19,664 nt of DNA, from positions 1 through 19,664 of the forward strand of contig CALCUN010000102.1 of the NCBI GenBank assembly GCA_937906975.1. Direction: 5' to 3'. Shown piece after piece: positions 6,685-16,663 of this stretch. How positions within the stretch are numbered: position 1 is the first letter of the stretch; every line of letters starts with the position of its first letter. The translations under genes and the position numbers were made by a program. The notes under the pieces were generated by a model. It did not search any database and was not told the origin of the DNA. It worked only from the letters and a program-made list of their open reading frames with translations. This DNA comes from an uncultured Bacteroidales bacterium. GTDB lineage: Bacteria > Bacteroidota > Bacteroidia > Bacteroidales > P3.

Positions 6685-6695
6685 TCTTTCGGGCT
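6661..6695 (-). terminator. Rho-independent terminator of the mutase gene
   Basis: AGCCCGAAAGA (6670-6680) and TCTTTCGGGCT (6685-6695) are perfect 11-bp arms with a four-base loop. Read on the minus strand the hairpin is followed by TTTTTCTTTG, so it serves the leftward gene that ends at 6729. Confidence 0.85.
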
Positions 6696-6728
6696 GAAAT
6701 CATGAAAAATGTATTTTTGCGTAATGTG

Positions 6729-8879
6729 TTATTTTCTTGCTTCTAAAAGAAGTTCTAACATCTTAGTTGCACTTTCAGAGATGATTGAGCCTGGTCCGAA
6801 GATTGCTGCTGCACCTGCTTGGTATAAGAAGTCGTAATCTTGTGGTGGGATAACTCCTCCGACAACTACCATTATGTCTTCTCTTCCAAGTTTCTTAAGC
6901 TCTTCTATGATTTGTGGAACTAATGTTTTGTGTCCTGCTGCAAGTGAAGAAACTCCAACGATGTGTACGTCGTTTTCTACTGCTTGTTTTGCACTTTCTG
7001 CAGGAGTTTGGAACAATGGTCCCATATCTACGTCAAAGCCTAAGTCAGCATATCCTGTTGCTACTACTTTTGCTCCTCTATCGTGTCCGTCTTGTCCCAT
7101 TTTTGCGATCATGATACGAGGTCTTCTACCTTCTTGTTTTGCAAACTCATCACATAATTCTTGTGCTTTCTTGAAGCTTGCATTGTCTTTTGCATCTGCT
7201 GAATACACGCCTGATATAAGATTTATTTTTGCTTTGTAACGTCCGAAATGTTTTTCTAATGCGTAAGATATTTCACCTAATGAAGCACGTTTTCTTGCTG
7301 CATCAACTGAGTATTCTAATAAGTTGCCTTCGCCTGTTGCAGCTACGTTTGATAATGCTTCTAATGCTGATTGTACGTCTGCTTCGTTTCTGTTTGCTCT
7401 AAGCTCTGCTAAACGTTTGATTTGTTGTTCTCTTACAGCAGTGTTGTCAATTTCTAATGTGTCTATTTGATCTTCTTTTGCAAGACGATATTTGTTCACT
7501 CCAAGGATAGTATCTTTTTGTGAGTCTATTCTTGCTTGTTTTCTTGCTGAAGCCTCTTCGATTCTCATCTTTGGAATACCGCTTTCGATTGCAGCTGCCA
7601 TACCACCAAGCTTTTCAACTTCTTGGATATGTCCCCAAGCTTTGTGAGCTATTTCGTGAGTTAGGCTTTCAACATAGTAACTTCCTGCCCATGGGTCAAC
7701 GCTTCTGCAAATGTTTGTTTCTTCTTGAAGATAGATTTGTGTGTTACGCGCAATACGAGCTGAGAAGTCTGTTGGAAGTGCAATAGCTTCGTCTAATGCG
7801 TTTGTATGAAGTGATTGTGTGTGTCCTAATGCTGCACCTAATGCTTCGATACATGTTCTTCCTACGTTGTTGAATGGATCTTGTTCTGTTAATGACCAAC
7901 CTGATGTTTGGCTGTGTGTACGTAAAGCAAGAGATTTTGGATTTTTTGGGTTGAATTGGTTTACTAATTTAGCCCAAAGCATTCTTGCTGCACGCATTTT
8001 TGCTATTTCCATGAAGTGATTCATTCCTATCGCCCAGAAGAATGATAGTCTTGGTGCGAATTGGTCTACGCTCATTCCTGCATTGATACCTGCTCTTAGG
8101 TATTCCAAACCGTCTGCAAGAGTGTATGCCATTTCTATGTCGCATGTTGCTCCTGCTTCTTGCATGTGGTATCCTGAAATAGAGATAGAGTTGAATTTTG
8201 GCATGTTCTTTGAAGTAAATTCAAAGATGTCTGCGATTATCTTCATTGATGGTTTTGGTGGATAAATGTATGTGTTACGCACCATAAACTCTTTTAAAAT
8301 GTCGTTTTGGATTGTTCCTGATAATTTATCCATTGAAACTCCTTGTTCTTCTGCTGCAATGATGTAGAACGAAAGAATTGGAAGTACTGCTCCGTTCATT
8401 GTCATTGAAACTGACATCTTGTCTAATGGGATTTGATCAAAAAGGATTTTCATATCCTCTATAGAACATATACTAACGCCCGCTTTTCCTACGTCTCCGA
8501 CTACTCTTTCGTGGTCTGCGTCATATCCTCTGTGTGTAGCAAGGTCAAAAGCACATGAAAGTCCTTTTTGTCCTGCTGCAATGTTACGGCGATAGAAAGC
8601 GTTACTTTCTTCTGCTGTTGAGAAACCTGCGTATTGACGTACTGTCCAAGGTCTCATTACATACATTGTTGAGTATGGTCCACGTAAGTTTGGTGCTATA
8701 CCAGCTGCGTAATTTAAGTGTTCCATGCCTTCTAAGTCTGATTTTCCATAGACAGGCTTTACTCCAATTTGTTCAGTAGTAATCCAATTCTTTGCATTAC
8801 CAACTTCTTTTTCCCATGCTCCAAAATCAGTTGCAGGTGCAAATGATTTGAAATCGATGTTTGTGAAATTCGGTCTCAT
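6729..8879 (-). CDS. mutB: Methylmalonyl-CoA mutase large subunit
   Basis: This cytoplasmic adenosylcobalamin enzyme interconverts succinyl-CoA and (R)-methylmalonyl-CoA in the pathway that yields propionate in many Bacteroidales. The 716-residue length is that of the catalytic large subunit. The N-terminal two thirds form the substrate-binding barrel, with the landmarks [20 protein letters not shown] near residues 66-85 and the segment [10 protein letters not shown]. The C-terminal cobalamin-binding domain has DGHDRG at 597-602, where His599 is the lower axial ligand, and later [10 protein letters not shown]. The frame is intact. The small subunit MutA usually sits immediately upstream of MutB. 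Here the upstream side is a 163-bp divergent promoter region, so the gene is transcribed alone and MutA must be elsewhere or absent. GTPase and epimerase partners are not in the window. Confidence 0.96.
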   Translation of the reverse strand: MRPNFTNIDFKSFAPATDFGAWEKEVGNAKNWITTEQIGVKPVYGKSDLEGMEHLNYAAGIAPNLRGPYSTMYVMRPWTVRQYAGFSTAEESNAFYRRNIAAGQKGLSCAFDLATHRGYDADHERVVGDVGKAGVSICSIEDMKILFDQIPLDKMSVSMTMNGAVLPILSFYIIAAEEQGVSMDKLSGTIQNDILKEFMVRNTYIYPPKPSMKIIADIFEFTSKNMPKFNSISISGYHMQEAGATCDIEMAYTLADGLEYLRAGINAGMSVDQFAPRLSFFWAIGMNHFMEIAKMRAARMLWAKLVNQFNPKNPKSLALRTHSQTSGWSLTEQDPFNNVGRTCIEALGAALGHTQSLHTNALDEAIALPTDFSARIARNTQIYLQEETNICRSVDPWAGSYYVESLTHEIAHKAWGHIQEVEKLGGMAAAIESGIPKMRIEEASARKQARIDSQKDTILGVNKYRLAKEDQIDTLEIDNTAVREQQIKRLAELRANRNEADVQSALEALSNVAATGEGNLLEYSVDAARKRASLGEISYALEKHFGRYKAKINLISGVYSADAKDNASFKKAQELCDEFAKQEGRRPRIMIAKMGQDGHDRGAKVVATGYADLGFDVDMGPLFQTPAESAKQAVENDVHIVGVSSLAAGHKTLVPQIIEELKKLGREDIMVVVGGVIPPQDYDFLYQAGAAAIFGPGSIISESATKMLELLLEARK

Positions 8880-8921
8880 TATACTTATTTTTTTATTTTA
8901 CTTCAATATTACTTTTAGCGT

Positions 8922-8954
8922 GCAAAGTTACTTGTTTATTTTGAACTTTCCAAT
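8922..8954 (-). promoter_or_regulatory. Promoter of the mutase gene
   Basis: On the minus strand TAACTTTG (8929 to 8922) matches the -7 consensus, and ATTG (8954 to 8951), 21 bases upstream, is a near-match to the -33 TTTG. It implies a 5' leader of roughly 40 bases. Confidence 0.6.
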
Positions 8955-8980
8955 AAAATTACTGCTTTTTCTAAGAAATA

Positions 8981-9012
8981 TTTGTTTTTGTTTGACTAAA
9001 TATATACTTTTG
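8981..9012 (+). promoter_or_regulatory. Promoter of the sigma-54 activator gene
   Basis: TTTG at 8981-8984 and TACTTTTG at 9005-9012 are 20 bases apart, an exact match to the Bacteroidetes consensus. CTAAGAAATA (8971-8980) sits directly upstream of the -33 box. Confidence 0.75.
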
Positions 9013-9042
9013 CCAGCCGTTTAACCTATTAGGAATGTTTTT

Positions 9043-10380
9043 ATGAATCAAAAATTCTCTATTTCGATTGTTTCTAATGACAGTGTTTACAATGATAGAA
9101 TTGTTCGTAGATTGAGTACGAATCAGTCTTGGAATTGTGATGTAATTAAGGACGTTAAAAGTTTTTTACTGGCTCAAAACAAAACAAATCGTGCAGATGC
9201 TTTGGTTTTGTATTACAATTTTTCATCAACTTTTTCTACTGATGAATTGATTCTTTTGCTTAGAAAGAATTTTAAAGATACAAAAATTATATGTATCGTG
9301 CCTGAGGATTTTATTTTAAACTCAAAAGACATATTATATGAACCTAATGTGGTAGATTTAATAAGAGTTTCTCCTATTATGATAGATATGATATGGAATC
9401 ACATGATAAATATTCATAATGAGAGTAAACTGAAAAAGAAACTTGTATCTATTGAAGATAGAATTTGTTTTGTAACAAATTCTCCTAAGATGGAACAAGT
9501 GAATTATTTGATTGATAAAGCAGCACAAACAGATATAAATGTATGTATTTACGGAGAGACAGGAACAGGGAAAGATGTTGTAGCAAAACGCATACATCGT
9601 CTTTCAAAACGTTCAGCCTATCCGTTTGTAGCAATAAATGTGGCAGCTATTCCTGAGGAATTGGCAGAAAGTATGTTTTTTGGACACGAAAAAGGTACAT
9701 TTACAGGAGCAGTATCAAAGAAGATAGGATTTTTTGAAGAGGCAAATAACGGAACTCTCTTTTTAGATGAAATAGGGGATATGAGTTTGAAAATGCAGGT
9801 AAAGCTTTTGAGAGTTTTACAAGAGGGTTGCATTACAAGACTTGGAGGAAATGGCGAGATACCTATAAATGTAAGAGTGATTATCGCAACACACGTTGAT
9901 ATGGAATCGCTAATAGAAAAGGGATTGTTTAGAGAAGATTTGTATTACCGATTGATGGGACTTACAATCAACGTTCCGCGACTTAGAGAAAGAGGAAGTG
10001 ATATTATTCTATTGGCTGAAACATTTATAAACGACTTTTGTTCAAAGAATAAAAAGCCTATTTGTAAATTATCCGATTCTGCAAAAACTGCCTTAATGGA
10101 ATATGAGTTTCCGGGTAATGTTAGAGAATTGAAATCCATAATAGAATTAGCCGTAGTATTGTGTAGTGAAAATACAATAAGGTTTGAAGACCTTTCTTTA
10201 ATGGTTAGAAATGTCAGAAAACGAGACTTTTTAGAAGTTGAGCGTACTATGGAGGATTATGAAAACATTATCATAAAACATTTCTTAGAAAAATATGATA
10301 ATAAAGTTAGAATAGTTGCCGATAAATTAGGAATTAGCAAAACAAAGATTTATAAATTAATTCAAGACGATAAATTATAA
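9043..10380 (+). CDS. Sigma-54-dependent transcriptional activator (NtrC family) with degenerate receiver domain
   Basis: The 445-residue product has the three-part build of an NtrC-type activator, which uses ATP to remodel sigma-54 RNA polymerase. Residues 1 to about 125 have the size and strand pattern of a receiver domain, but Tyr57 occupies the place where the phosphorylated aspartate of LLD would be, and the N-terminal acidic pair is also altered. The AAA+ domain has Walker A GETGTGKD at 171-178, the sigma-54 contact loop as GTFTGA at 218-223 instead of GAFTGA, and Walker B GTLFLDE at 237-243. A Fis-type helix-turn-helix (VRIVADKLGISKTKIYKLI) closes the protein. It is probably regulated by something other than phosphorylation. 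A small cysteine-rich gene follows six bases later, so the two are likely cotranscribed. The target genes are unknown. Confidence 0.92.
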   Translation: MNQKFSISIVSNDSVYNDRIVRRLSTNQSWNCDVIKDVKSFLLAQNKTNRADALVLYYNFSSTFSTDELILLLRKNFKDTKIICIVPEDFILNSKDILYEPNVVDLIRVSPIMIDMIWNHMINIHNESKLKKKLVSIEDRICFVTNSPKMEQVNYLIDKAAQTDINVCIYGETGTGKDVVAKRIHRLSKRSAYPFVAINVAAIPEELAESMFFGHEKGTFTGAVSKKIGFFEEANNGTLFLDEIGDMSLKMQVKLLRVLQEGCITRLGGNGEIPINVRVIIATHVDMESLIEKGLFREDLYYRLMGLTINVPRLRERGSDIILLAETFINDFCSKNKKPICKLSDSAKTALMEYEFPGNVRELKSIIELAVVLCSENTIRFEDLSLMVRNVRKRDFLEVERTMEDYENIIIKHFLEKYDNKVRIVADKLGISKTKIYKLIQDDKL

Positions 10381-10386
10381 GACGAT

Positions 10387-10581
10387 ATGCGAAAAGTAGT
10401 GTGCCCACGTTGCGGAAAGGAATTTGAATGCAAACACAACGCAGAATGTTTTTGTACAAAATATTATCTAAGTGAAGAAAAAAGAAAAGACATTCAATCC
10501 AAATGGAGTGAATGTCTTTGTGAAGATTGTTTATCTCTTTACGCTCAACCTATTGAGCTAAAATCTGAATCTCGTTATTAG
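10387..10581 (+). CDS. Small cysteine-rich (CWC-type) protein
   Basis: The 64-residue protein has eight cysteines at 6, 9, 15, 21, 23, 43, 45 and 48. They open as CPRCGKEFEC and continue as ECFC and CLCEDC. The pattern resembles the cysteine-rich CWC family, which probably binds zinc and whose function is not known. It starts six bases after the stop of the sigma-54 activator and so is likely in the same transcript. Its last 32 bases overlap the 3' end of atpC on the opposite strand. The cysteine spacing and near-full family length support a real gene. Confidence 0.75.
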   Translation: MRKVVCPRCGKEFECKHNAECFCTKYYLSEEKRKDIQSKWSECLCEDCLSLYAQPIELKSESRY

Positions 10582-10786
10582 AAAGTTCTACTAAACCGCT
10601 GTTTATTTCAAAGGTTTTTTGCTCGCCAGATGTTTCTTCTATCTTGATTTCTCCTTTGTCAAGAGCAGAAATCAAAGGAGCGTGATTGTTTAATACTTGG
10701 AATTTACCATCAATTCCTTGCATCTTTACCGATTTTACTTCCCCTTCGTAAAGAGTTTCTTCTGGACTTACTATAGTTAGTTTCAT
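10550..10786 (-). CDS. atpC: ATP synthase F1 subunit epsilon (short form)
   Basis: Epsilon is the central-stalk subunit of the F1Fo ATP synthase on the cytoplasmic membrane face. The 78 residues cover the N-terminal beta-sandwich only: MKLTIVSPEETLYEGEV opens it, and GKFQVLNNHAPLISAL is the conserved family signature. The C-terminal helical hairpin, which inhibits ATPase activity in longer homologues, is absent, as is common in this phylum. It lies 11 bases downstream of atpD and is surely cotranscribed with it. Its 3' end overlaps the cysteine-rich gene on the other strand by 32 bases, and no terminator is visible between the two convergent genes. Confidence 0.93.
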   Translation of the reverse strand: MKLTIVSPEETLYEGEVKSVKMQGIDGKFQVLNNHAPLISALDKGEIKIEETSGEQKTFEINSGLVELSNNEIQILAQ

Positions 10787-10797
10787 ATCTTTGCTTT

Positions 10798-12327
<1,530 letters not shown>

Positions 12328-12489
12328 TTAAATTCAGTTTGCGAATATACACTTTTTAATTGAATAAAATCGCTTTTTCTTATAATTTTTTCTTAACAAT
12401 GATTTCTATGCTACGAATAATCAATGATTTAACTTTAAAATAAATTTCATAAATACCTAAGAAATAATCCTTAATCTTAGTTTTAGATT

Positions 12490-12497
12490 TATCTTTG
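12490..12497 (+). promoter_or_regulatory. Promoter -7 element of the DUF4405-like/MATE gene pair
   Basis: TATCTTTG matches TAnnTTTG and lies 22 bases before the ATG at 12520. The expected -33 position (12466-12469) does not read TTTG, but CTAAGAAATA occurs just upstream at 12457-12466. Confidence 0.6.
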
Positions 12498-12519
12498 CAA
12501 AAAAAATAAAATTAAAGTA

Positions 12520-13233
12520 ATGAAAATTTATATGAAATCTAAAAACACACTTTCTATCTTATGCTTTGCAATCTTTTCGCTTTTATTTTTCTCTCTTAAT
12601 GCACAATGTCCTTTTGGAGAAAAGTACAATTGTCAAGGCGAATGCGGAAGGTTTATTGACGAAAACCAAGATTCTTATTGCGACAACGGATTAATTCAAC
12701 TTCAAGAGCAGGCTACGGAAACTCCTTCTGTGGTTGTAGAAGAGAAAGTAGAAGAAAAACAAGAAGTTACACCTAAAAAAACTCCTCCTGCTAAAGAAGA
12801 AAAAATCGTAGAAAAGAGCGAAGAAAAAATCTCTAAGGAAAATAAAATTTTTCCTAAGGAAAATAAAAATATTCCTAAGGAAAAAATTTCTAAAGCTAAG
12901 GAAAAAAAATCAAAGAAACCATACCGTATAATTACAATAAGTTTTGTGGTTTTAATTGCTTATCTTACAACATTTATTTTAGTCAAAACAGGCAAGATGA
13001 AAAAGCTTTCTCATAGAAAACTATGGAATGTGATTTTGCTTTTAACATTTTTGGTTTCTTGCATATTGGGATTTGTTTTGGCATTGCAGATAAACTATGG
13101 TTTTTGCATGGAATGGTTTAGAGATTTCTTGCAATGGCATGTGGAATTTGGAATTGCAATGACAATCATCGCCCTTATACATATTATATGGCATTATAAA
13201 TATTACACCTCTTTGCTTTCAAAAAAGAAATAA
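12520..13233 (+). CDS. Exported cysteine-rich/DUF4405-like membrane protein
   Basis: The 237-residue product starts with a signal peptide ending near LNA|Q at residues 28-29. A short cysteine-rich module follows (Cys30, 38, 42 and 54) with an EF-hand-like DENQDSYCD at 47-55; similar modules occur in Bacteroidota iron-sulfur and membrane redox proteins. Residues 65-133 are a lysine- and glutamate-rich linker with heptad copies of PKENK. Three membrane helices follow at about 136-156, 169-190 and 208-226. His207, His221 and His225 flank the last helix and resemble the heme-ligand pattern of DUF4405/cytochrome b561-like domains. A membrane redox role is plausible but not shown. Translation may start at 12520 or 12532. 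Its stop overlaps the MATE start by one base (TAATG), indicating translational coupling. Confidence 0.75.
   Translation: MKIYMKSKNTLSILCFAIFSLLFFSLNAQCPFGEKYNCQGECGRFIDENQDSYCDNGLIQLQEQATETPSVVVEEKVEEKQEVTPKKTPPAKEEKIVEKSEEKISKENKIFPKENKNIPKEKISKAKEKKSKKPYRIITISFVVLIAYLTTFILVKTGKMKKLSHRKLWNVILLLTFLVSCILGFVLALQINYGFCMEWFRDFLQWHVEFGIAMTIIALIHIIWHYKYYTSLLSKKK
12833..12916 (+). repeat. 21-nt in-frame tandem repeat in the linker region
   Basis: CTAAGGAAAATAAAA-type units begin at 12833, 12854 and 12875, with a degenerate copy at 12896; the period is exactly 21 bases. They encode heptads of the form PKENKxx in the charged linker of the surrounding gene. Confidence 0.7.
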
Positions 13234-14534
13234 TGAATAAGCAAATCCTACGCTTAGCAATACCGAATATAATCACAAACATAACCGTTCCTTTATTAGG
13301 AATGGTAGATACAGCCATTGTAGGACATTTAGACAATGGCGATGGAATAGATTATATTGGAGCAATAGCGGTAGGAACGATGATTTTCAATATCATTTAT
13401 TGGAATTTTGGATTTCTAAGAATGGGAACAAGCGGATTTACCGCACAAGCATACGGAGCAAACGACAAAAAAGAACAAGCAAACATACTTATCAGAGCCT
13501 GCTTCATAGCAATCGTAGCCGCTTTCTTGCTAATAGTCTTTCAAAAGCCTATTGGCAAACTCTCTCTTATGTTGATAGAGGATAAAAATTCGGTAGGAGC
13601 ATTGGCACTTAGCTATTTCTCAATCAGAATTTGGGCAGCACCAGCCACACTCGGCATGTACGCTTTGAAAGGCTGGTTTATAGGAATGCAAGACTCTAAA
13701 AACCCAATGTGGATTTCCATAATCATAAACCTACTCAATATAGTATTTAGTTTTGTATTGGTTTTCTATTTTGATATGTCGATAAAAGGAGTGGCATTAG
13801 GCACAGTAATTGCACAATATGGAGGATTAATTACAACGCTTTTAATATGGAGAAAAAAATACGGCGAAATAACAAAATATTTCAATCTTAAACAAGCCCT
13901 ATCCTTAGACAAGATGAAACTATTCTTTAAGGTAAATTCCGATATTTTTCTTCGTACGCTTTGTTTGATAATAGTAACAAGTTATTTCACTATTGCTTCA
14001 ACAAAAATGCCGTATCCAACCCTTGCAATGAATACACTTTTGATGCAGTTCTTTACCTTGTTTTCCTATTTTATGGACGGCTTTGCCTACGCTGCAGAAT
14101 CTCTATGCGGAAAAGCCAAGGGAGAAAACAATTACAAACTATTACAAAACTATGTTAAACGCTTCCTTTTGTGGGGCGGTGTAATCTCTGTCTTATTCAT
14201 TATTATATATGCACTATTTGGTGAAAACATTCTTGGAATCTTTACCGACAATCAAGATGTTATAGCCTTTGCGGAAAATTATTTATTTTGGATACTTTTT
14301 ATTCCGCTCACAGGATTTGTAGCCTTTCTTTACGATGGCATTCTCATAGGTCTAACAGAGTCTGTCATAATGAGAAACGCTATTTTTGTTTCAACCGCTG
14401 CATTTTTTCTAATATATTATTTTCTTTCTCCAAGCCTTGGCAACAATGCTCTTTGGCTTGCCTTTCTAACCTACTTATTAGGAAGAAGTTTATTAATGAT
14501 GTTAATGAGTAGAAAAAAGATTTTTGTACAATAA
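13233..14534 (+). CDS. MATE family efflux transporter, DinF type
   Basis: The 433-residue product is almost entirely hydrophobic, with about 12 predicted membrane segments. It belongs to the MATE family, which exports drugs or metabolites in exchange for Na+ or H+. The family landmarks are the N-terminal IPNIITNITVPLLGMVDTAI followed by VGHL, and FGFLRMGTSGFTAQAYGA in the second and third helices, which point to the DinF-like branch. It starts within the stop codon of the preceding gene (TAATG), so its expression is coupled to that membrane protein. The substrate cannot be told from the sequence. Confidence 0.92.
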   Translation: MNKQILRLAIPNIITNITVPLLGMVDTAIVGHLDNGDGIDYIGAIAVGTMIFNIIYWNFGFLRMGTSGFTAQAYGANDKKEQANILIRACFIAIVAAFLLIVFQKPIGKLSLMLIEDKNSVGALALSYFSIRIWAAPATLGMYALKGWFIGMQDSKNPMWISIIINLLNIVFSFVLVFYFDMSIKGVALGTVIAQYGGLITTLLIWRKKYGEITKYFNLKQALSLDKMKLFFKVNSDIFLRTLCLIIVTSYFTIASTKMPYPTLAMNTLLMQFFTLFSYFMDGFAYAAESLCGKAKGENNYKLLQNYVKRFLLWGGVISVLFIIIYALFGENILGIFTDNQDVIAFAENYLFWILFIPLTGFVAFLYDGILIGLTESVIMRNAIFVSTAAFFLIYYFLSPSLGNNALWLAFLTYLLGRSLLMMLMSRKKIFVQ

Positions 14535-14548
14535 CAAAAAATAAACCG

Positions 14549-14577
14549 TATAAAATTCTTTTATAAATCTTTTTTTT
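14549..14577 (+). terminator. Possible weak terminator after the MATE gene
   Basis: TATAAAA (14549-14555) and TTTTATA (14559-14565) form a seven-pair stem, followed four bases later by eight T residues. The stem has only A-T pairs, so termination would be weak. Confidence 0.35.
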
Positions 14578-14579
14578 AC

Positions 14580-14587
14580 TACCTTTG
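14580..14587 (+). promoter_or_regulatory. yidC promoter -7 element
   Basis: TACCTTTG matches the -7 consensus 58 bases before the yidC ATG. No TTTG is present at the -33 position. Confidence 0.55.
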
Positions 14588-14645
14588 CGACTTTGTTTTT
14601 CAAATTAAAAAATAGGATTTTTATAATAAAAAACGATAAATAACA

Positions 14646-16619
14646 ATGGACAAAAAAACGATTATTGGATTAGTGTTGATTTTCGCTGTTATGACTGCAT
14701 GGATGTATATGGTGCAACCCTCAGACGAAGAAAAAGCAGAAATAAAGCGTAAACAAGATTCTGTTTTAGCAGTTCAAAAAAGAGCAAGTGAAAAGGCAGA
14801 AAAAGCAACAACTAATACACTTACAAAAGCCGAAGAATTAAAACAAACAATAGCAGAGGCAAAATCGGAAGATTCAACTGCTGTTGAGGCTCAAAGAGAA
14901 TTAGAAAATTATTTTGGAGTTTTCTCACAAGCAGCCTTAAATCCAGAAAAACATTTATTTGTAGAAAACGACCTATTACGCATAGAGTTTAACACACTTG
15001 GAGGAAAAATACAACAAGTCTATCTTTCAGAATACAAAACCTATCAACAAGATAGCGTAAGATTCTTTATAAAAGATGGAAACAACTACGGATTAAATCT
15101 TTCTTTAGGTCAAAGAGTTTTACAAACAAAAGATTTGAATTTTGAACTACTTGTTAATAACAGAATTTATAGCGATTCTACTCCAATCAAAGTAAAGAAT
15201 GAAGACACTCTTGTTGTAAGCATGCGTATTTACACAAACAAAGTGGATTCTCTTTCAAAAGACGCTTCATATCTTGAATATCGTTACACAATCAAAGGAA
15301 ACGATTACAGAGTTGGCTTTGATATTGTAGCACACAACCTAAATAATGTAATAACTGATAGAAATACATTAGAATTTGTTTGGGATTCAAAATTGAGAAT
15401 AAAGGAAAAAGATGGTGTTGTAGAGAATAAAAGTTCTTCTATCTATTATTTGTTGAAAGATGAGGTGGAATATTTAAAGGAAAACGGAGTTGATGATAAG
15501 AAAGAAGAGAATGGTATTCCTATTAAATGGATTTCATACAAGCAACAATTCTTTTCTACTGCCTTAATCGCAAATACAGGTGAGGGATTCATATCTGGCA
15601 ATATGCAAACTCAGACAGAAAAAGGCGAAAAGGATAATTATCTTCGTACAATGTCATCTAACATAAGTATTCCTTTTGATGAAGAAAAGAATCATTACGA
15701 ATATGATATGGAGTTCTTCTTTGGACCAAACAAATACGCAGTTATAAGCGACTATGATTTACAAATGGAAGAAATAATACCACTTGGTTGGGGCTTTTTC
15801 TTACTTCAATGGATAAATCGTTTTGTAATTATTCCTGTTTTCGACTTTTTGCAAAGTTTTGGTTGGAGTATGGGAATTATTATTTTGATTCTTACAATTC
15901 TTGTAAAGATTGTCTTATTCCCTCTTGCGTATAAACAATTTGCCTCTACTGCAAAAATGAAGGTTATCGCACCTGAGGTTCAAAAGATAAACGAAAAATA
16001 TCCAAAACAAGAACAAGCAATGCAAAAACAACAAGCAGTGATGAATCTCTACAAGAGAGCAGGTATTAAACCTATGGCTGGTTGTTTGCCAATGTTAATT
16101 CAATTCCCTATTTTGATTGCTATGTTCCGTTTCTTCCCTGCTTCAATTGAGTTAAGACAACAATCCTTCCTTTGGGCAGATGACTTATCAACATACGACT
16201 CAATAATAAATCTACCATTCAATATTCCATTCTATGGAAATCACGTTTCGTTGTTCTGTTTATTGATGACCGTAGCACAATTAGTGTACACACATATTTC
16301 AATGAAACAACAAGCGCAAACACAAACGATGCCAGGAATGAAATTCATGATGTACTTTATGCCAATTATGATGTTGTTTATTTTTAACAGCTTCTCAGCA
16401 GCCTTAAACTACTATTACTTCATTTCATTGTGCTTTACATTCTTGCAAATGTTTATTATCAGAAAAACAATTGACGATAAAAAAGTGTTAGCAAGGTTAG
16501 AAGCAAACGCAAAGAAGCCAATAAAAAAATCAAAATGGCAACAAAGAATAGAAAACCTTGAAAAACAAAATCAAGCTATTTTAGAAGAAAGAAAGAAACA
16601 ACAACAACGCAGAAGATAA
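14646..16619 (+). CDS. yidC: Membrane protein insertase YidC
   Basis: YidC inserts and folds inner-membrane proteins, alone or with SecYEG. The 657-residue product has the long form found in Gram-negative bacteria: an N-terminal anchor at about residues 4-21, a coiled charged stretch, a periplasmic beta-sandwich domain to about residue 370, and a conserved core. The core holds GWSMGIIILILTILVKIVLF, with a lysine where many homologues carry the substrate-contacting arginine, then PLAYKQFASTAKM, and KPMAGCLPMLIQFPI, typical of the family. The C-terminus is a basic tail ending in QQQRRR, which suits ribosome contact. The nhaD gene follows after 44 bases without a terminator, so the two may share a transcript. 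Confidence 0.96.
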   Translation: MDKKTIIGLVLIFAVMTAWMYMVQPSDEEKAEIKRKQDSVLAVQKRASEKAEKATTNTLTKAEELKQTIAEAKSEDSTAVEAQRELENYFGVFSQAALNPEKHLFVENDLLRIEFNTLGGKIQQVYLSEYKTYQQDSVRFFIKDGNNYGLNLSLGQRVLQTKDLNFELLVNNRIYSDSTPIKVKNEDTLVVSMRIYTNKVDSLSKDASYLEYRYTIKGNDYRVGFDIVAHNLNNVITDRNTLEFVWDSKLRIKEKDGVVENKSSSIYYLLKDEVEYLKENGVDDKKEENGIPIKWISYKQQFFSTALIANTGEGFISGNMQTQTEKGEKDNYLRTMSSNISIPFDEEKNHYEYDMEFFFGPNKYAVISDYDLQMEEIIPLGWGFFLLQWINRFVIIPVFDFLQSFGWSMGIIILILTILVKIVLFPLAYKQFASTAKMKVIAPEVQKINEKYPKQEQAMQKQQAVMNLYKRAGIKPMAGCLPMLIQFPILIAMFRFFPASIELRQQSFLWADDLSTYDSIINLPFNIPFYGNHVSLFCLLMTVAQLVYTHISMKQQAQTQTMPGMKFMMYFMPIMMLFIFNSFSAALNYYYFISLCFTFLQMFIIRKTIDDKKVLARLEANAKKPIKKSKWQQRIENLEKQNQAILEERKKQQQRRR

Positions 16620-16663
16620 ACTAAGTAAAAATAAATTTAATTATTAACTAAAACTTAAATATT

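Noticed and set aside
6874..7239. 121-codon open frame on the plus strand inside the mutase gene
   Set aside because: It is antisense to a strongly conserved gene, has no recognisable domain, and low-GC codon bias on the other strand creates such frames.
12342..12349. Possible atpD promoter box TATATTCG on the minus strand
   Set aside because: It has one mismatch to the -7 consensus and no -33 TTTG, so it is mentioned with atpD but not listed as a feature.
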